Shown piece after piece: positions 49,535 to 62,667 of a stretch of 64,000 bases of DNA. The notes under the pieces were generated by a model. The model saw nothing but the letters and a program-made list of their open reading frames with translations. It had not been told where the DNA came from and did not search any database. The DNA comes from Stutzerimonas stutzeri KOS6. Lineage in GTDB: Bacteria; Pseudomonadota; Gammaproteobacteria; Pseudomonadales; Pseudomonadaceae. Where the stretch lies: contig NZ_KK020676.1 in assembly GCF_000307775.2 (NCBI RefSeq), positions 933,487-997,486 of the forward strand, in the 5' to 3' direction. Both the position numbers and the translations under genes were made by a program. Each line of letters opens with the position of its first letter. The first letter of the stretch is position 1.

Positions 49535-51426
49535 CAGGCGCTTTGCTCCAGTTGCTGGCCGGCGCTGCGTTTCTTCAGATGGATCATCAGCAGCGACACT
49601 GCGGCCGGCGTCACACCCGGTATGCGCGATGCCTGGCCGAGCGTCTCGGGCCGGGCCTGGCCAAGCTTGTGCTGGATCTCCTTCGACAGACCGGGAATCC
49701 CCGCGTAGTCCAGGTTGTCCGGCAGTGCGACGTTTTCGCTGGCACGCAGCCGCTCGATCTCTTCCTGCTGTCGCTCGATGTAGCCGGCGTACTTGGTCTT
49801 GATCTCCACCTGTTCGGCGACCTGCGGATCCTGCGCACCGTCACCGGTCAGTTCGATCAGACTCTGGTAATCGATTTCCGGACGGGCCAGCAGGTTGAGC
49901 AGGTTGTACTCGCGGGCCAACGGGCTGCCGAAGCGCTCGGCAATGGCCTCGCCTTCCGGCGTTCCCGGGCGCACCCAGCAGCTCTTCAGCCGCTGCTCTT
50001 CGCGCTCGATACCCTCGCGCTTGGCACAGAAGGCGGCCCAGCGGCCGTCATCCACCAGACCCAGCTCGCGGCCTTTCTCGGTCAGGCGCAGATCGGCATT
50101 GTCCTCGCGCAGGATCAGCCGGTATTCGGCGCGCGAAGTGAACATGCGATAGGGCTCCTGAGTACCAAGGGTGATCAGGTCATCGACCAGCACACCGAGG
50201 TAGGCCTCATCCCGGCGTGGGCACCAGCTGTCCTTGCCTTGCGCGCGCAGCGCCGCGTTGGCACCGGCGAGCAGGCCCTGGGCACCGGCTTCTTCGTAAC
50301 CGGTGGTGCCATTGATCTGGCCCGCGAAGAACAACCCGCCGATCACCTTGGTTTCCAGACTGTACTTGAGATCGCGCGGGTCGAAGTAGTCGTACTCGAT
50401 GGCATAGCCCGGCCGCACGATATGCGCGTTCTCCATGCCGCGGATGCTTTGCACGATCTGCAGCTGCACGTCGAAGGGCAGCGAGGTGGAGATGCCGTTG
50501 GGGTACAGCTCGTGGGTAGTCAGGCCCTCGGGTTCGAGGAATACCTGGTGGCTGTCCTTGTCGGAAAAACGATGAATCTTGTCCTCGATGGACGGGCAGT
50601 AACGTGGGCCCACGCCTTCGATCACCCCGGAATACATCGGCGAGCGATCCAGGTTGGAGGCAATGATCTCGTGTGTACGGGCATTGGTGTGGGTTATCCA
50701 GCAACTGACTTGCCGCGGATGCTGTTCACGGCTACCCAGGAAGGACATCACCGGCAGCGGTGTGTCACCGGGTTGCTCGGTCATCTTCGTGAAATCCACC
50801 GAGCGCCCGTCGATTCGCGGTGGCGTACCGGTTTTCAGGCGTCCGACGCGCAAAGGCAACTCACGCAGACGCTGCGCCAGGGCGATCGAAGGCGGATCGC
50901 CCGCGCGCCCACCCGAATAATTCTGCAAGCCGATGTGGATAAGTCCGCCGAGGAAGGTCCCGGTCGTCAATACAACTGAACTGGCGAGGAATCTCAGGCC
51001 CATTTGCGTAATGACGCCACGCACTTCGCTTTGTTCGACGATGAGATCGTCGGCGGCCTGCTGGAATATCCACAGGTTCGGCTGGTTCTCCAGCAACTCC
51101 CGAATTGCAGCCTTGTAAAGCACCCGGTCCGCCTGGGCGCGCGTCGCTCTCACCGCCGGGCCTTTGCGGCTGTTCAGCACGCGAAACTGGATGCCACCTT
51201 TGTCGGTGGCCGTGGCCATGGCGCCGCCCAGCGCATCGATCTCCTTGACCAGATGACTCTTGCCGATACCACCAATGGCCGGGTTGCAGCTCATCTGACC
51301 GAGGGTTTCGACATTGTGGCTGAGCAACAGGGTCTTCGCGCCCATGCGTGCGGCTGCCAATGCAGCTTCGGTACCGGCATGACCGCCGCCGATCACGATC
51401 ACGTCAAAACGGGAAGGGAAGTCCAC
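49534..51426 (-). CDS. mnmG: tRNA uridine-5-carboxymethylaminomethyl modification enzyme MnmG (GidA)
   Basis: A 630-residue FAD protein that with MnmE modifies the wobble uridine of tRNAs. The dinucleotide site is [19 protein letters not shown]; later LLTHNV-type and GTFLGG segments and the cysteine motif region are normal. Two GTG codons lie in tandem; 51426 is preferred (spacing from GAGG, and homologues start with MDFPSRFDV). Upstream is an intergenic region with DnaA boxes. Confidence 0.96.
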   Translation of the reverse strand: MDFPSRFDVIVIGGGHAGTEAALAAARMGAKTLLLSHNVETLGQMSCNPAIGGIGKSHLVKEIDALGGAMATATDKGGIQFRVLNSRKGPAVRATRAQADRVLYKAAIRELLENQPNLWIFQQAADDLIVEQSEVRGVITQMGLRFLASSVVLTTGTFLGGLIHIGLQNYSGGRAGDPPSIALAQRLRELPLRVGRLKTGTPPRIDGRSVDFTKMTEQPGDTPLPVMSFLGSREQHPRQVSCWITHTNARTHEIIASNLDRSPMYSGVIEGVGPRYCPSIEDKIHRFSDKDSHQVFLEPEGLTTHELYPNGISTSLPFDVQLQIVQSIRGMENAHIVRPGYAIEYDYFDPRDLKYSLETKVIGGLFFAGQINGTTGYEEAGAQGLLAGANAALRAQGKDSWCPRRDEAYLGVLVDDLITLGTQEPYRMFTSRAEYRLILREDNADLRLTEKGRELGLVDDGRWAAFCAKREGIEREEQRLKSCWVRPGTPEGEAIAERFGSPLAREYNLLNLLARPEIDYQSLIELTGDGAQDPQVAEQVEIKTKYAGYIERQQEEIERLRASENVALPDNLDYAGIPGLSKEIQHKLGQARPETLGQASRIPGVTPAAVSLLMIHLKKRSAGQQLEQSA

Positions 51427-51552
51427 CACGCACCTCGTGCCTGTTCAGAATATGGGAATTCGGGAAATCGCGAAGTATAGGGATATAGCGTTCGCTAAAG
51501 AAGGGCTTTGGACAAAAAATGATCAACCGCCTGACCGATGATCACGAGCGGG

Positions 51553-51811
51553 ACAAAATAGAAAATAGAGAAGAAATATATAAAGAGCTTGTTTATATGT
51601 TTATGTATGGTGAAGCCCTTTTCTGTGGATAACCACTTGAAAGCCCCATCGTTTCTGGCTTACGCAAAAGGATAAAGCTGTGCTGCGGCTGGGTGGTCCC
51701 GGTGTGATTGCCGTCAACAGGCTGTGCGTAAATTGCGCTGTTATGCACAGGCGACGTTTTGCGCAGCTTACGAGATGGGTTTTCGACTGGGCTCAGGCCT
51801 GCTTTTCCACA
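51553..51811. promoter_or_regulatory. DnaA-box cluster with AT-rich block between mnmG and mnmE (second origin-like region)
   Basis: In a 500-base gene-free stretch, DnaA boxes occur at 51624-51632 (TGTGGATAA, perfect) and 51741-51749 (TTATGCACA, fits TTATNCACA). Weaker ones are at 51723-51731 (TGTGCGTAA) and 51803-51811 (TTTTCCACA). A purine-rich AT block at about 51553-51607 includes agaaaatagagaagaaat, closely like the block in oriC. The sequence shows the boxes; origin activity is unproven. The rest of 51430-51932 holds the mnmG promoter and no gene. Confidence 0.65.
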
Positions 51812-51932
51812 GGGCTTAGTCAGCAGAAGGCGGTATTTTTCAGGCAGCCGAAAGCCCATTGCGGCGGCAATGATCGACTTGTTTGAAGACAGATGGATGG
51901 CGTTTAGGCGCTCTGCAGCGCCTCGGACTGCG

Positions 51933-53300
51933 TCATTTGCCGATGCAGAAGCTCGAGAAGATGCGACCGAGCAGATCGTCGGAGCTGAATGCGCCGGTAA
52001 TCTCCCCGAGGGCTTGTTGGGCCAGGCGCAGGTCTTCGGCCAGCAACTCGCCGGCCCCCGCCAGGGTCAGCTGGGCGTGCCCATGTTGCAGGTATTGTTC
52101 GGCCAGACGCAGGGCGTCCAGATGACGGCGACGGGCGCTGAAACTGCTTTCCGCGGTCTGCTCGTACCCCATGCAATGCTTGAGGTGTTCACGCAGCAAG
52201 TCGATTCCCTCCCCCGAGCGCGCACAGAGGTTGAGCGTAACCTGCCCATCGGCACTGACTCGCAGCGCGATCGGCTCGCCAGTGAGATCCGCCTTGTTGC
52301 GGACCAGTGTGACTTTGCCGGGATCAGGCGTGAAATCGAGGAATTCCGGCCACAGAGCCAGCGGATCGGCGGCTTCAGGCGCGCTGGCATCGACCATCAG
52401 CAGAATGCGATCCGCTTCGCCGATCGCGCTGAGTGCGCGTTGCACGCCGATGCGCTCGACCTGGTCCTCGGTGTCGCGTAGACCGGCCGTATCGACCACA
52501 TGCAGCGGCATGCCGTCGATGAGGATATGTTCGCGCAACACGTCCCGCGTGGTGCCGGCGATGTCGGTAACGATGGCGGCCTCTCGTCCCGCCAGGGCAT
52601 TGAGCAGACTCGACTTGCCGGCGTTCGGCCGTCCCGCGATCACCACCGTCATGCCATCGCGGAGCAAGGCCCCCTGTCCTGCTTCACGCAATACTGTGGA
52701 TAACTCGGCACGCACACCGTCGAGTTGAGCCAGCACATGCCCATCGGCGAGGAAATCGATTTCCTCCTCGGGGAAGTCGATGGCGGCTTCGACATAGATT
52801 CGCAGCTGGATCAGCTTCTCGGTGAGCTGATGCACACGCCGTGAGAATTCGCCTTGCAGCGAACGCACCGCGTTACGGGCGGCCTGCGCAGAACTTGCTT
52901 CAATCAGGTCCGCTATCGCTTCTGCCTGGGCCAGGTCGAGCTTGTCATTGAGAAATGCGCGTTCGCTGAACTCGCCGGGCCGCGCCAGGCGCACGCCCAG
53001 TTCGACACAGCGCTGCAGCAGCATATCCAGCACTACCGGTCCGCCGTGCCCCTGCAGCTCAAGCACATCCTCGCCTGTGAAAGAGTGCGGCCCCGGAAAG
53101 AACAGCAAGAGGCCTTCGTCGATCACTTCGCCGTCGTCGGCGTGAAATGCGCCGTAATGAGCATGGCGTGGCGTTGGCTCCCGTCCGCTCAGGGTAATCG
53201 CGATAGCCTTGGCGCGCGGTCCCGAAACTCGGACGATACCGACACCTCCACGGCCGGGTGCGGTGGCGACGGCGGCGATCGTATCGCGAGCTGGACTCAT
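51933..53300 (-). CDS. mnmE: tRNA modification GTPase MnmE (TrmE)
   Basis: A 455-residue G-protein partner of MnmG. The N-terminal tetrahydrofolate-binding domain starts [22 protein letters not shown]. The GTPase domain has [35 protein letters not shown] and NKADL. The C-terminal CIGK motif (FSSFCIGK) is intact. ATG 53300 has AGGAGCCCCC upstream; sequence further up is not protein-like. Confidence 0.97.
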   Translation of the reverse strand: MSPARDTIAAVATAPGRGGVGIVRVSGPRAKAIAITLSGREPTPRHAHYGAFHADDGEVIDEGLLLFFPGPHSFTGEDVLELQGHGGPVVLDMLLQRCVELGVRLARPGEFSERAFLNDKLDLAQAEAIADLIEASSAQAARNAVRSLQGEFSRRVHQLTEKLIQLRIYVEAAIDFPEEEIDFLADGHVLAQLDGVRAELSTVLREAGQGALLRDGMTVVIAGRPNAGKSSLLNALAGREAAIVTDIAGTTRDVLREHILIDGMPLHVVDTAGLRDTEDQVERIGVQRALSAIGEADRILLMVDASAPEAADPLALWPEFLDFTPDPGKVTLVRNKADLTGEPIALRVSADGQVTLNLCARSGEGIDLLREHLKHCMGYEQTAESSFSARRRHLDALRLAEQYLQHGHAQLTLAGAGELLAEDLRLAQQALGEITGAFSSDDLLGRIFSSFCIGK

Positions 53301-53326
53301 GGGGGCTCCTTTCAGATAGGCAGATA

Positions 53327-53356
53327 GCACAACGCCCCAATCAAGGGGCGTTGTGC
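53327..53356. terminator. Perfect 12-bp hairpin between yidC and mnmE
   Basis: GCACAACGCCCC and GGGGCGTTGTGC pair perfectly around AATCAA. It lies between the yidC stop and the mnmE start. On the minus strand there is no T-run after it, so it may be an attenuator or processing signal rather than a full intrinsic terminator. Confidence 0.5.
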
Positions 53357-53371
53357 ATGGCGGTTGAGGCG

Positions 53372-55042
53372 TCAGGCGGGCTTCGCCGCGGCCTCGATCT
53401 TGCGGGTAATGTACCACTGCTGAGCGATGGACAGGACGTTGTTGACCACCCAGTACAGCACCAGACCGGCCGGGAACCAGAGGAAGAAGAAGGTAAAGAT
53501 GATCGGCAACAGCTTCATCACCCGTGCCTGCATGGGATCCGGCGGCGTCGGGTTCAGCTGCTGCTGTATGAACATGGTCACGCCCATGATGATCGGCAGG
53601 ATGAAGAACGGATCCTTGATCGACAGGTCGGTGATCCAGAACATCCAGGGCGCCTGGCGCATCTCGACGCTTTCCAGAAGCACCCAGTAGAGCGCCAGGA
53701 AGACAGGCATCTGCACCAGAATCGGCAGACAGCCGCCGAGCGGATTGATCTTCTCCTTCTTGTACAGCTCCATCATCGCCTGGGACATCTTCTGGCGATC
53801 ATCGCCATGCTGTTCCTTGAGCGCCTGCATTTTCGGAGAAACGGCACGCATACGCGCCATAGACTTGTAGCTTGCGGCCGAAAGCGGAAAGAACGCCAGC
53901 TTGATGACGATCGTCAGAACGATGATCGACCAGCCCCAGTTGCCCAGCAGGGCGTGGATGTTCTCCAGCAGCCAGAAGATCGGCTGTGCGATGAACCACA
54001 GGATGCCGTAGTCGACCGTCAGGCGTAGCCCCGGCGAAAGCTCTTCCAGCTTGTCCTGGCTCTTCGGGCCGGCGTACAGCGTGGCGCCGGTTTCACCCTG
54101 GGCGCCAGCGGGCACGGTGACGGCAGGTCCGGTGAAGCCGATAATGTAGTTGCCCTGGCTATCCTTGCGAGTCTGCACCTGATTGGTGTCGCCTGGCTGA
54201 GGAATCCATGCCGTGACGAAGTAATGCTGCAGCCATGCGATCCAGCCACCCTGGACGCTTTCGCGCAGGTTGTTTTCGTCCATGTCGCCCATGGAAACCT
54301 TGCGATAGGGCTCCTCCTTGGTCCACAACGCAGCGCCGAGGTAGGTAGCGGTGCCGGTAGCGGTGCTCGAGGATGGATCGCTGCTCTTGTCACGCTTGAG
54401 CTGACCGAACAGATAACCGGTCCATGGCTGTTCGCTCTGGTTGTCGATCAGATAGCTGACACCCAGTGCGTAATTGCCACGCTCGAGAGTGAAACGCTTG
54501 ATGTAGTTGATCCCGTCAGCGCTATATTTCAGGTCGACAACCAGTTGGTCCTGACCCTCGCTCAGCTGGTAGTCGGTTTTCTCGCTGCTGTACTGGGGAC
54601 GGCCGCTGGCCTTGTCCGGCCCATCGCCGATCAGCCCGCTCTGTGCCTCATAGGTGCGCTCGCCGCTGCGCTCGAACAGCTGGAACGGGACATCCGGACG
54701 ATCCTGGCGACGCGGGAACTGAGGTAGATGCAACTCTACGATGTCGCCGCCACGCGGATCGATCGCCAGGTCCAGTACGTCGGTACGGACGCGAACGAGC
54801 TGGGTGCTCGGTGCCGAACTCGGCATGGCGCTGGCCTGTTGCTGGCCGGCCACGGCTGGCACGTCTTCAACACCACCTTCGCTTGATGCGCTCGGGCTTT
54901 CCGGCAGCGCAGGAACGCCAGGCTGGCTTTGCGCGGTTTCGGTCGGCAGTGCTGCCTGACCGTAGTCCTGATTCCACTGAAGAACCATCAGGTAGGCAAC
55001 GACTGCTAGAGATACAAGCAGTATCGAGCGTTTGATATCCAT
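53372..55042 (-). CDS. yidC: Membrane protein insertase YidC
   Basis: A 556-residue inner-membrane insertase. N-terminal helix [20 protein letters not shown], then a large periplasmic domain (about residues 60-340), then the conserved five-helix core: [55 protein letters not shown] and the final helices. The positively charged KK in the cytoplasmic loop and the hydrophilic groove arginine ([17 protein letters not shown] region) are normal. Confidence 0.97.
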   Translation of the reverse strand: MDIKRSILLVSLAVVAYLMVLQWNQDYGQAALPTETAQSQPGVPALPESPSASSEGGVEDVPAVAGQQQASAMPSSAPSTQLVRVRTDVLDLAIDPRGGDIVELHLPQFPRRQDRPDVPFQLFERSGERTYEAQSGLIGDGPDKASGRPQYSSEKTDYQLSEGQDQLVVDLKYSADGINYIKRFTLERGNYALGVSYLIDNQSEQPWTGYLFGQLKRDKSSDPSSSTATGTATYLGAALWTKEEPYRKVSMGDMDENNLRESVQGGWIAWLQHYFVTAWIPQPGDTNQVQTRKDSQGNYIIGFTGPAVTVPAGAQGETGATLYAGPKSQDKLEELSPGLRLTVDYGILWFIAQPIFWLLENIHALLGNWGWSIIVLTIVIKLAFFPLSAASYKSMARMRAVSPKMQALKEQHGDDRQKMSQAMMELYKKEKINPLGGCLPILVQMPVFLALYWVLLESVEMRQAPWMFWITDLSIKDPFFILPIIMGVTMFIQQQLNPTPPDPMQARVMKLLPIIFTFFFLWFPAGLVLYWVVNNVLSIAQQWYITRKIEAAAKPA

Positions 55043-55044
55043 GG

Positions 55045-55290
55045 TTACTCGGCCATCGGAGATGAATTGGAAGTGTTATGGGAAGGCACGGGATCGTAAC
55101 CACCGGGATTCCACGGGTGGCAACGCCCCAACCTGCGCAGACTCAGCCAGCCGCCACGTAGCAGACCATGAGTTTCGATGGCCTCCAGTGCGTAGCAGGA
55201 GCAGCTTGGATAGAAACGGCAGTGACTAGCCATCATGGGACTGATGGCGTACTGGTAGACCTTGATCGAAGCGGTGGCCAATTTACGCAT
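55045..55290 (-). CDS. yidD: Membrane protein insertion efficiency factor YidD
   Basis: An 81-residue protein with the family's signature cysteines in [19 protein letters not shown] and the [17 protein letters not shown] end. It sits between rnpA and yidC, overlapping rnpA by eight bases and ending two bases before yidC. Confidence 0.95.
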   Translation of the reverse strand: MRKLATASIKVYQYAISPMMASHCRFYPSCSCYALEAIETHGLLRGGWLSLRRLGRCHPWNPGGYDPVPSHNTSNSSPMAE

Positions 55291-55678
55291 GAGGGCTTTT
55301 GGCGGCTCCAGGTTCGACGGTGGTCTTGGATGGGCTGCGTGACAGTCGCTTCCAGAGCTTGGCGAATTGACGCGCCAGTTCGGGATTGTCCAGATCAGCC
55401 AACCCCTTGCGGGCGACGATCACGATGTCCCAACCCGCCAGTTCCACTTGGTGATGGCGAAATGTCTCGCGAATCTGCCGCTTGATGCGATTGCGCTCGA
55501 CCGAAAGCTTGACGCTTTTCTTGCCGATCACCAGCCCTAGGCGGGGGTGCTGCAGATCGTTCTGCCGTGCCAGCAGCAATACATTCCTGCCTGGCACCTT
55601 ACCGGAAGGGGAGTCGAAGACTGCCTTGAATTGGCGGGGAGTCAGCAGACGCTTTTCCCGGCCGAAGCCCCGACTCAC
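55283..55678 (-). CDS. rnpA: Ribonuclease P protein component
   Basis: A 131-residue basic protein of RNase P. The RNR motif is [17 protein letters not shown]-terminal [16 protein letters not shown] is conserved. GTG start ([12 protein letters not shown]), with GGAACAGG upstream. It follows rpmH closely, the two being transcribed together away from oriC. Confidence 0.95.
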   Translation of the reverse strand: MSRGFGREKRLLTPRQFKAVFDSPSGKVPGRNVLLLARQNDLQHPRLGLVIGKKSVKLSVERNRIKRQIRETFRHHQVELAGWDIVIVARKGLADLDNPELARQFAKLWKRLSRSPSKTTVEPGAAKSPHA

Positions 55679-55692
55679 TACCTGTTCCGATA

Positions 55693-55827
55693 TCAGACGG
55701 TCAGACGCTTGCGGCCTTTAGCGCGACGACGCGCCAGGACTTGACGACCGTTCTTGGTGGCCATACGGGCACGGAAGCCATGGGTACGAGCGCGCTTGAT
55801 GGTGCTGGGTTGGAAAGTGCGTTTCAT
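55693..55827 (-). CDS. rpmH: 50S ribosomal protein L34
   Basis: A 44-residue, very basic protein read directly from the minus strand: [18 protein letters not shown], ending KGRKRLTV. Typical Pseudomonas L34. It is the first gene on the minus-strand side of oriC and is driven by a strong promoter. Confidence 0.97.
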   Translation of the reverse strand: MKRTFQPSTIKRARTHGFRARMATKNGRQVLARRRAKGRKRLTV

Positions 55828-55886
55828 GGTGCGTTTACCTGGTGATCCATTGCGGGCCGGAATAGCCCCCTTTTAAGAGACCGGCG

Positions 55887-55915
55887 ATTGTAGAGAAGCT
55901 AGCGAGCCAGGTCAA
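55887..55915 (-). promoter_or_regulatory. Sigma-70 promoter of rpmH-rnpA
   Basis: On the minus strand TTGACC (55910-55915) and TACAAT (55887-55892) are 17 bases apart. A transcript would start near 55880, about 53 bases before the rpmH ATG. Confidence 0.65.
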
Positions 55916-55929
55916 TTTCCTGGCCGCGG

Positions 55930-56290
55930 CCTGCTAGCAGAAAATATAAGAGAGAAGAAATATAAGCTTTTAAGATGTAGTGCTTATAGATGGTCTCGCC
56001 ATATTCTGTGGATAGATCGCCACAGGCCCCGCGGTTACTGGCATATACCGTATTGGAAAGGTGGTGGGAAAGCGGTGTCGGTCCGGTGCAGGGCTTCTGC
56101 ACAAGCTGGGGATGAAATGCCTAGATATCCACAAGCGCGGTCGTGCTCCGCTTTTCAACAGCCTCGTCCACCCTGCTCAGGCTGGGTTATGCACAACCTT
56201 TGTATGGCGTCGTGTGGTTTACAGACACACATTCGTTGACATGCTTCGGTTGGCCTTCGTTTTCCTGTTGTTGTGGATAACCACACCTCG
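55930..56290. other. Chromosomal replication origin oriC
   Basis: A gene-free stretch between rpmH and dnaA, the usual Pseudomonas origin position. DnaA boxes: 56272-56280 TGTGGATAA (perfect), 56187-56195 TTATGCACA (fits TTATNCACA), 56007-56015 TGTGGATAG and 56125-56133 ATATCCACA (one mismatch each). An AT- and purine-rich block at about 55938-55990 (agaaaatataagagagaag...) is the likely unwinding element. The downstream end also serves as the dnaA promoter region. Confidence 0.85.
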
Positions 56291-56302
56291 CCCAGCTACA
56301 AT
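56271..56302 (+). promoter_or_regulatory. Possible dnaA promoter overlapped by a DnaA box
   Basis: TACAAT at 56297-56302 is a good -10. The region where the -35 should lie overlaps the perfect DnaA box TGTGGATAA (56272-56280), which would allow DnaA to repress its own gene. No good -35 at 17 bases is seen, so this is tentative. Confidence 0.35.
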
Positions 56303-56341
56303 ACCGGCCGTTTAACCTCGACGATGTCGATAGGAGTTTCC

Positions 56342-57793
56342 GTGTCGGTGGAACTTTGGCAGCAGTGTGTGGAGCTTTTGCGCGACGAGCTACCTGCCCA
56401 GCAATTCAACACATGGATTCGCCCACTGCAGGTGGAGGCCGAGGGGGATGAGCTGCGTGTCTACGCGCCTAACCGTTTCGTGCTCGACTGGGTTAACGAG
56501 AAGTATGTGTCCCGCCTGCTTGAGCTATTGTCAGAGCGCTCGACGGGCCTCGCCCCATCGCTCTCTCTGCTAATTGGAAGCAAGCGCACTTCGGCAGCAG
56601 CACTGCCTTCTGCTGCTGTTGCTCGTGCTCAGCCGCAACCTGTGGTCTCGACTACGCCCGCACCTGCTGCGCAGCCGCAGGCCCCGCGTTTCGAGCCGTT
56701 GTCTGCCGATACCAGCGAGCCCGAGCAACCCCGGGTCGAACGCACCGTGCAAGTCGAAGGTGGCCTCAAGCACACCAGTTATCTGAATCGGACCTTTACC
56801 TTCGAAAATTTCGTCGAAGGCAAGTCCAACCAACTTGCGCGCGCTGCCGCCTGGCAGGTAGCCGATAATCCCAAGCACGGCTACAACCCGCTTTTTCTTT
56901 ATGGCGGCGTCGGGCTGGGCAAGACTCACCTGATGCACGCGGTGGGCAATCACCTGTTGAAGAAGAACCCGAATGCCAAGGTGGTCTACCTGCATTCCGA
57001 GCGCTTCGTGGCCGACATGGTCAAGGCGCTGCAGCTCAATGCCATCAATGAGTTCAAGCGCTTCTATCGTTCTGTCGACGCGCTGCTGATCGACGACATC
57101 CAGTTTTTTGCCAAGAAAGAGCGCTCGCAGGAAGAGTTCTTCCACACCTTCAATGCGCTGCTTGAAGGTGGTCAGCAGGTCATTCTCACCAGTGATCGCT
57201 ACCCGAAGGAAATCGACGGGCTGGAGGAGCGTCTCAAGTCGCGTTTTGGTTGGGGCCTGACTGTCGCGGTCGAGCCGCCTGAACTGGAAACCCGGGTCGC
57301 TATCCTGATGAAGAAGGCTGATCAGGCGAAGGTGGATCTGCCCCATGATGCGGCGTTTTTCATCGCGCAGCGGATTCGTTCCAACGTGCGCGAACTCGAA
57401 GGCGCCCTGAAGCGGGTCATCGCACATGCTCACTTCATGGGGCGCGACATCACCATCGAGCTGATTCGTGAGTCCCTGAAGGACTTGCTGGCGTTGCAGG
57501 ATAAGCTCGTCAGCGTCGACAATATCCAGCGCACCGTGGCCGAGTACTACAAGATCAAGATTTCCGATCTGCTGTCCAAGCGACGGTCGCGCTCCGTGGC
57601 TCGTCCACGTCAGGTGGCGATGGCGTTGTCCAAGGAGCTGACCAACCACAGCCTGCCGGAAATCGGTGATGCGTTCGGTGGGCGAGATCACACCACGGTG
57701 TTGCACGCCTGCCGTAAGATCGCTGAATTGCGGGAAACGGATGCTGATATCCGTGAAGATTACAAGAATTTGCTGCGAACTTTGACAACCTGA
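56342..57793 (+). CDS. dnaA: Chromosomal replication initiator protein DnaA
   Basis: A 483-residue AAA+ initiator. Domain I begins [18 protein letters not shown]; a Pro/Ala/Gln-rich linker (about 85-150) follows; the ATPase domain has [11 protein letters not shown] and [11 protein letters not shown]; domain IV has the DnaA signature [16 protein letters not shown] chose GTG 56342, with AGGAG upstream and the standard (M)SVELWQQ start; in-frame ATGs before it are not conserved. Confidence 0.98.
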   Translation: MSVELWQQCVELLRDELPAQQFNTWIRPLQVEAEGDELRVYAPNRFVLDWVNEKYVSRLLELLSERSTGLAPSLSLLIGSKRTSAAALPSAAVARAQPQPVVSTTPAPAAQPQAPRFEPLSADTSEPEQPRVERTVQVEGGLKHTSYLNRTFTFENFVEGKSNQLARAAAWQVADNPKHGYNPLFLYGGVGLGKTHLMHAVGNHLLKKNPNAKVVYLHSERFVADMVKALQLNAINEFKRFYRSVDALLIDDIQFFAKKERSQEEFFHTFNALLEGGQQVILTSDRYPKEIDGLEERLKSRFGWGLTVAVEPPELETRVAILMKKADQAKVDLPHDAAFFIAQRIRSNVRELEGALKRVIAHAHFMGRDITIELIRESLKDLLALQDKLVSVDNIQRTVAEYYKIKISDLLSKRRSRSVARPRQVAMALSKELTNHSLPEIGDAFGGRDHTTVLHACRKIAELRETDADIREDYKNLLRTLTT

Positions 57794-57826
57794 GTGCGAC
57801 CCATTTTTTAGGCAAGGGACCAGACC

Positions 57827-58930
57827 ATGCATTTCTCCATTCAGCGCGAAGCCCTGTTGAAACCCCTGCAGCTGGTTGCTGGCGTCGTCGAGCGGCGGCA
57901 GACCTTGCCTGTGCTCTCCAACGTTCTCCTCGTCGTGCAGGACCAGCAGCTGTCGCTGACCGGCACCGATCTCGAGGTCGAGTTGGTCGGGCGCGTTACG
58001 CTGGAGGACGCCGCCGAGCCGGGCGAGATCACCGTCCCGGCGCGCAAGCTGATGGATATCTGCAAGAGCCTCCCCAGCGACGCGCTGATCAATGTTCGGC
58101 TGGACGATCAGAAGGTCGTGATCAAGTCCGGGCGCAGCCGCTTCACGCTGTCGACCTTGCCCGCCAATGACTTTCCTACCGTGGAAGAAGGCCCGGGTTC
58201 GCTGTCATTCAGTGTTGAACAGGGCAAGCTGCGCAGGCTCATCGAGCGCAGCAGTTTCGCCATGGCTCAGCAGGATGTTCGCTATTACCTCAACGGAATG
58301 CTCATCGAGGTTTCAAGCGGCATGTTGCGTGCGGTGGCCACTGACGGCCATCGCCTGGCGATGTGTTCGATGCAGGCCGGTATCGAGCAGCCTGATCGCC
58401 ACCAGGTGATCGTTCCGCGCAAGGGCATCCTCGAACTCGCTCGGCTGCTCACCGACCAGGACGCCGAAGTCAGCATCGTGCTGGGCCAGCATCACATTCG
58501 GGCGAACACGGGTGAGTTCACCTTCACCTCCAAGCTGGTCGATGGCAAGTTCCCCGATTATGAGCGCGTTCTTCCACGTGGCGGTGACAAGCTGGTAGTG
58601 GGTGATCGCCAACTCCTGCGCGAAGCCTTCAGTCGCACGGCGATTCTTTCCAACGAGAAATATCGCGGTATCCGTCTGCAGTTGGAAAATGGCCTGTTGA
58701 AGATTCAGGCAAACAACCCCGAGCAGGAGGAGGCAGAGGAGGAAGTGGTGGTTGATTACAACGGTGGCTCGCTGGAAATCGGCTTCAATGTCAGCTACCT
58801 GCTGGATGTCCTTGGTGTGATGACGACCGATCAGGTCCGCCTGATTCTCTCCGATGCTAACAGCAGCGCGCTGGTGCAGGAGTTCGACAATGACGACTCC
58901 GCCTATGTCGTCATGCCCATGCGTTTGTAA
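57827..58930 (+). CDS. dnaN: DNA polymerase III beta sliding clamp
   Basis: A 367-residue ring protein, starting MHFSIQREALLKPLQLV and ending DSAYVVMPMRL. It encircles DNA and tethers polymerase III. It follows dnaA after 33 bases and precedes recF by 12. Length and ends are standard. Confidence 0.98.
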   Translation: MHFSIQREALLKPLQLVAGVVERRQTLPVLSNVLLVVQDQQLSLTGTDLEVELVGRVTLEDAAEPGEITVPARKLMDICKSLPSDALINVRLDDQKVVIKSGRSRFTLSTLPANDFPTVEEGPGSLSFSVEQGKLRRLIERSSFAMAQQDVRYYLNGMLIEVSSGMLRAVATDGHRLAMCSMQAGIEQPDRHQVIVPRKGILELARLLTDQDAEVSIVLGQHHIRANTGEFTFTSKLVDGKFPDYERVLPRGGDKLVVGDRQLLREAFSRTAILSNEKYRGIRLQLENGLLKIQANNPEQEEAEEEVVVDYNGGSLEIGFNVSYLLDVLGVMTTDQVRLILSDANSSALVQEFDNDDSAYVVMPMRL

Positions 58931-58942
58931 CGTCCTTTTTAA

Positions 58943-62466
<3,524 letters not shown>

Positions 62467-62495
62467 TTTCCGTTTCAGACCAGGGCAACAAACAG

Positions 62496-62524
62496 AACCC
62501 CGATCCTCTGGATCGGGGTTTTTT
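62496..62524 (+). terminator. Intrinsic terminator after gyrB
   Basis: AACCCCGATCC, loop TCT, GGATCGGGGTT, then TTTT. An 11-bp stem with a T-run, 30 bases after the gyrB stop. It ends the dnaA-dnaN-recF-gyrB group. Confidence 0.93.
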
Positions 62525-62667
62525 ATCTTCGAAGATAGGCTGTCTAAATCGGCCCGACTGGTTTAATCAATTTCGAAATCATCCCTGCTCGGAGTAAGGT
62601 TGCTTCATCGAAGATTCATCACCTTGCCGGGCCCTGAGGGCCAAATATTTCACGAGGACATTTGTCA

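Noticed and set aside
51430-51932. A tRNA or small RNA gene between mnmG and mnmE
   Set aside because: I could find no cloverleaf or terminator-like end; the visible signals are DnaA boxes and an AT-rich block.
58571-58586. CACGTG-centred word in dnaN (TCTTCCACGTGGCGGT)
   Set aside because: Only one arm resembles parS; the other does not, so ParB binding is unlikely.
62534-62580. Possible OxyR site upstream of ahpF
   Set aside because: ATAG and CTAA words are present but with wrong spacing for the four-element OxyR consensus; no second half.
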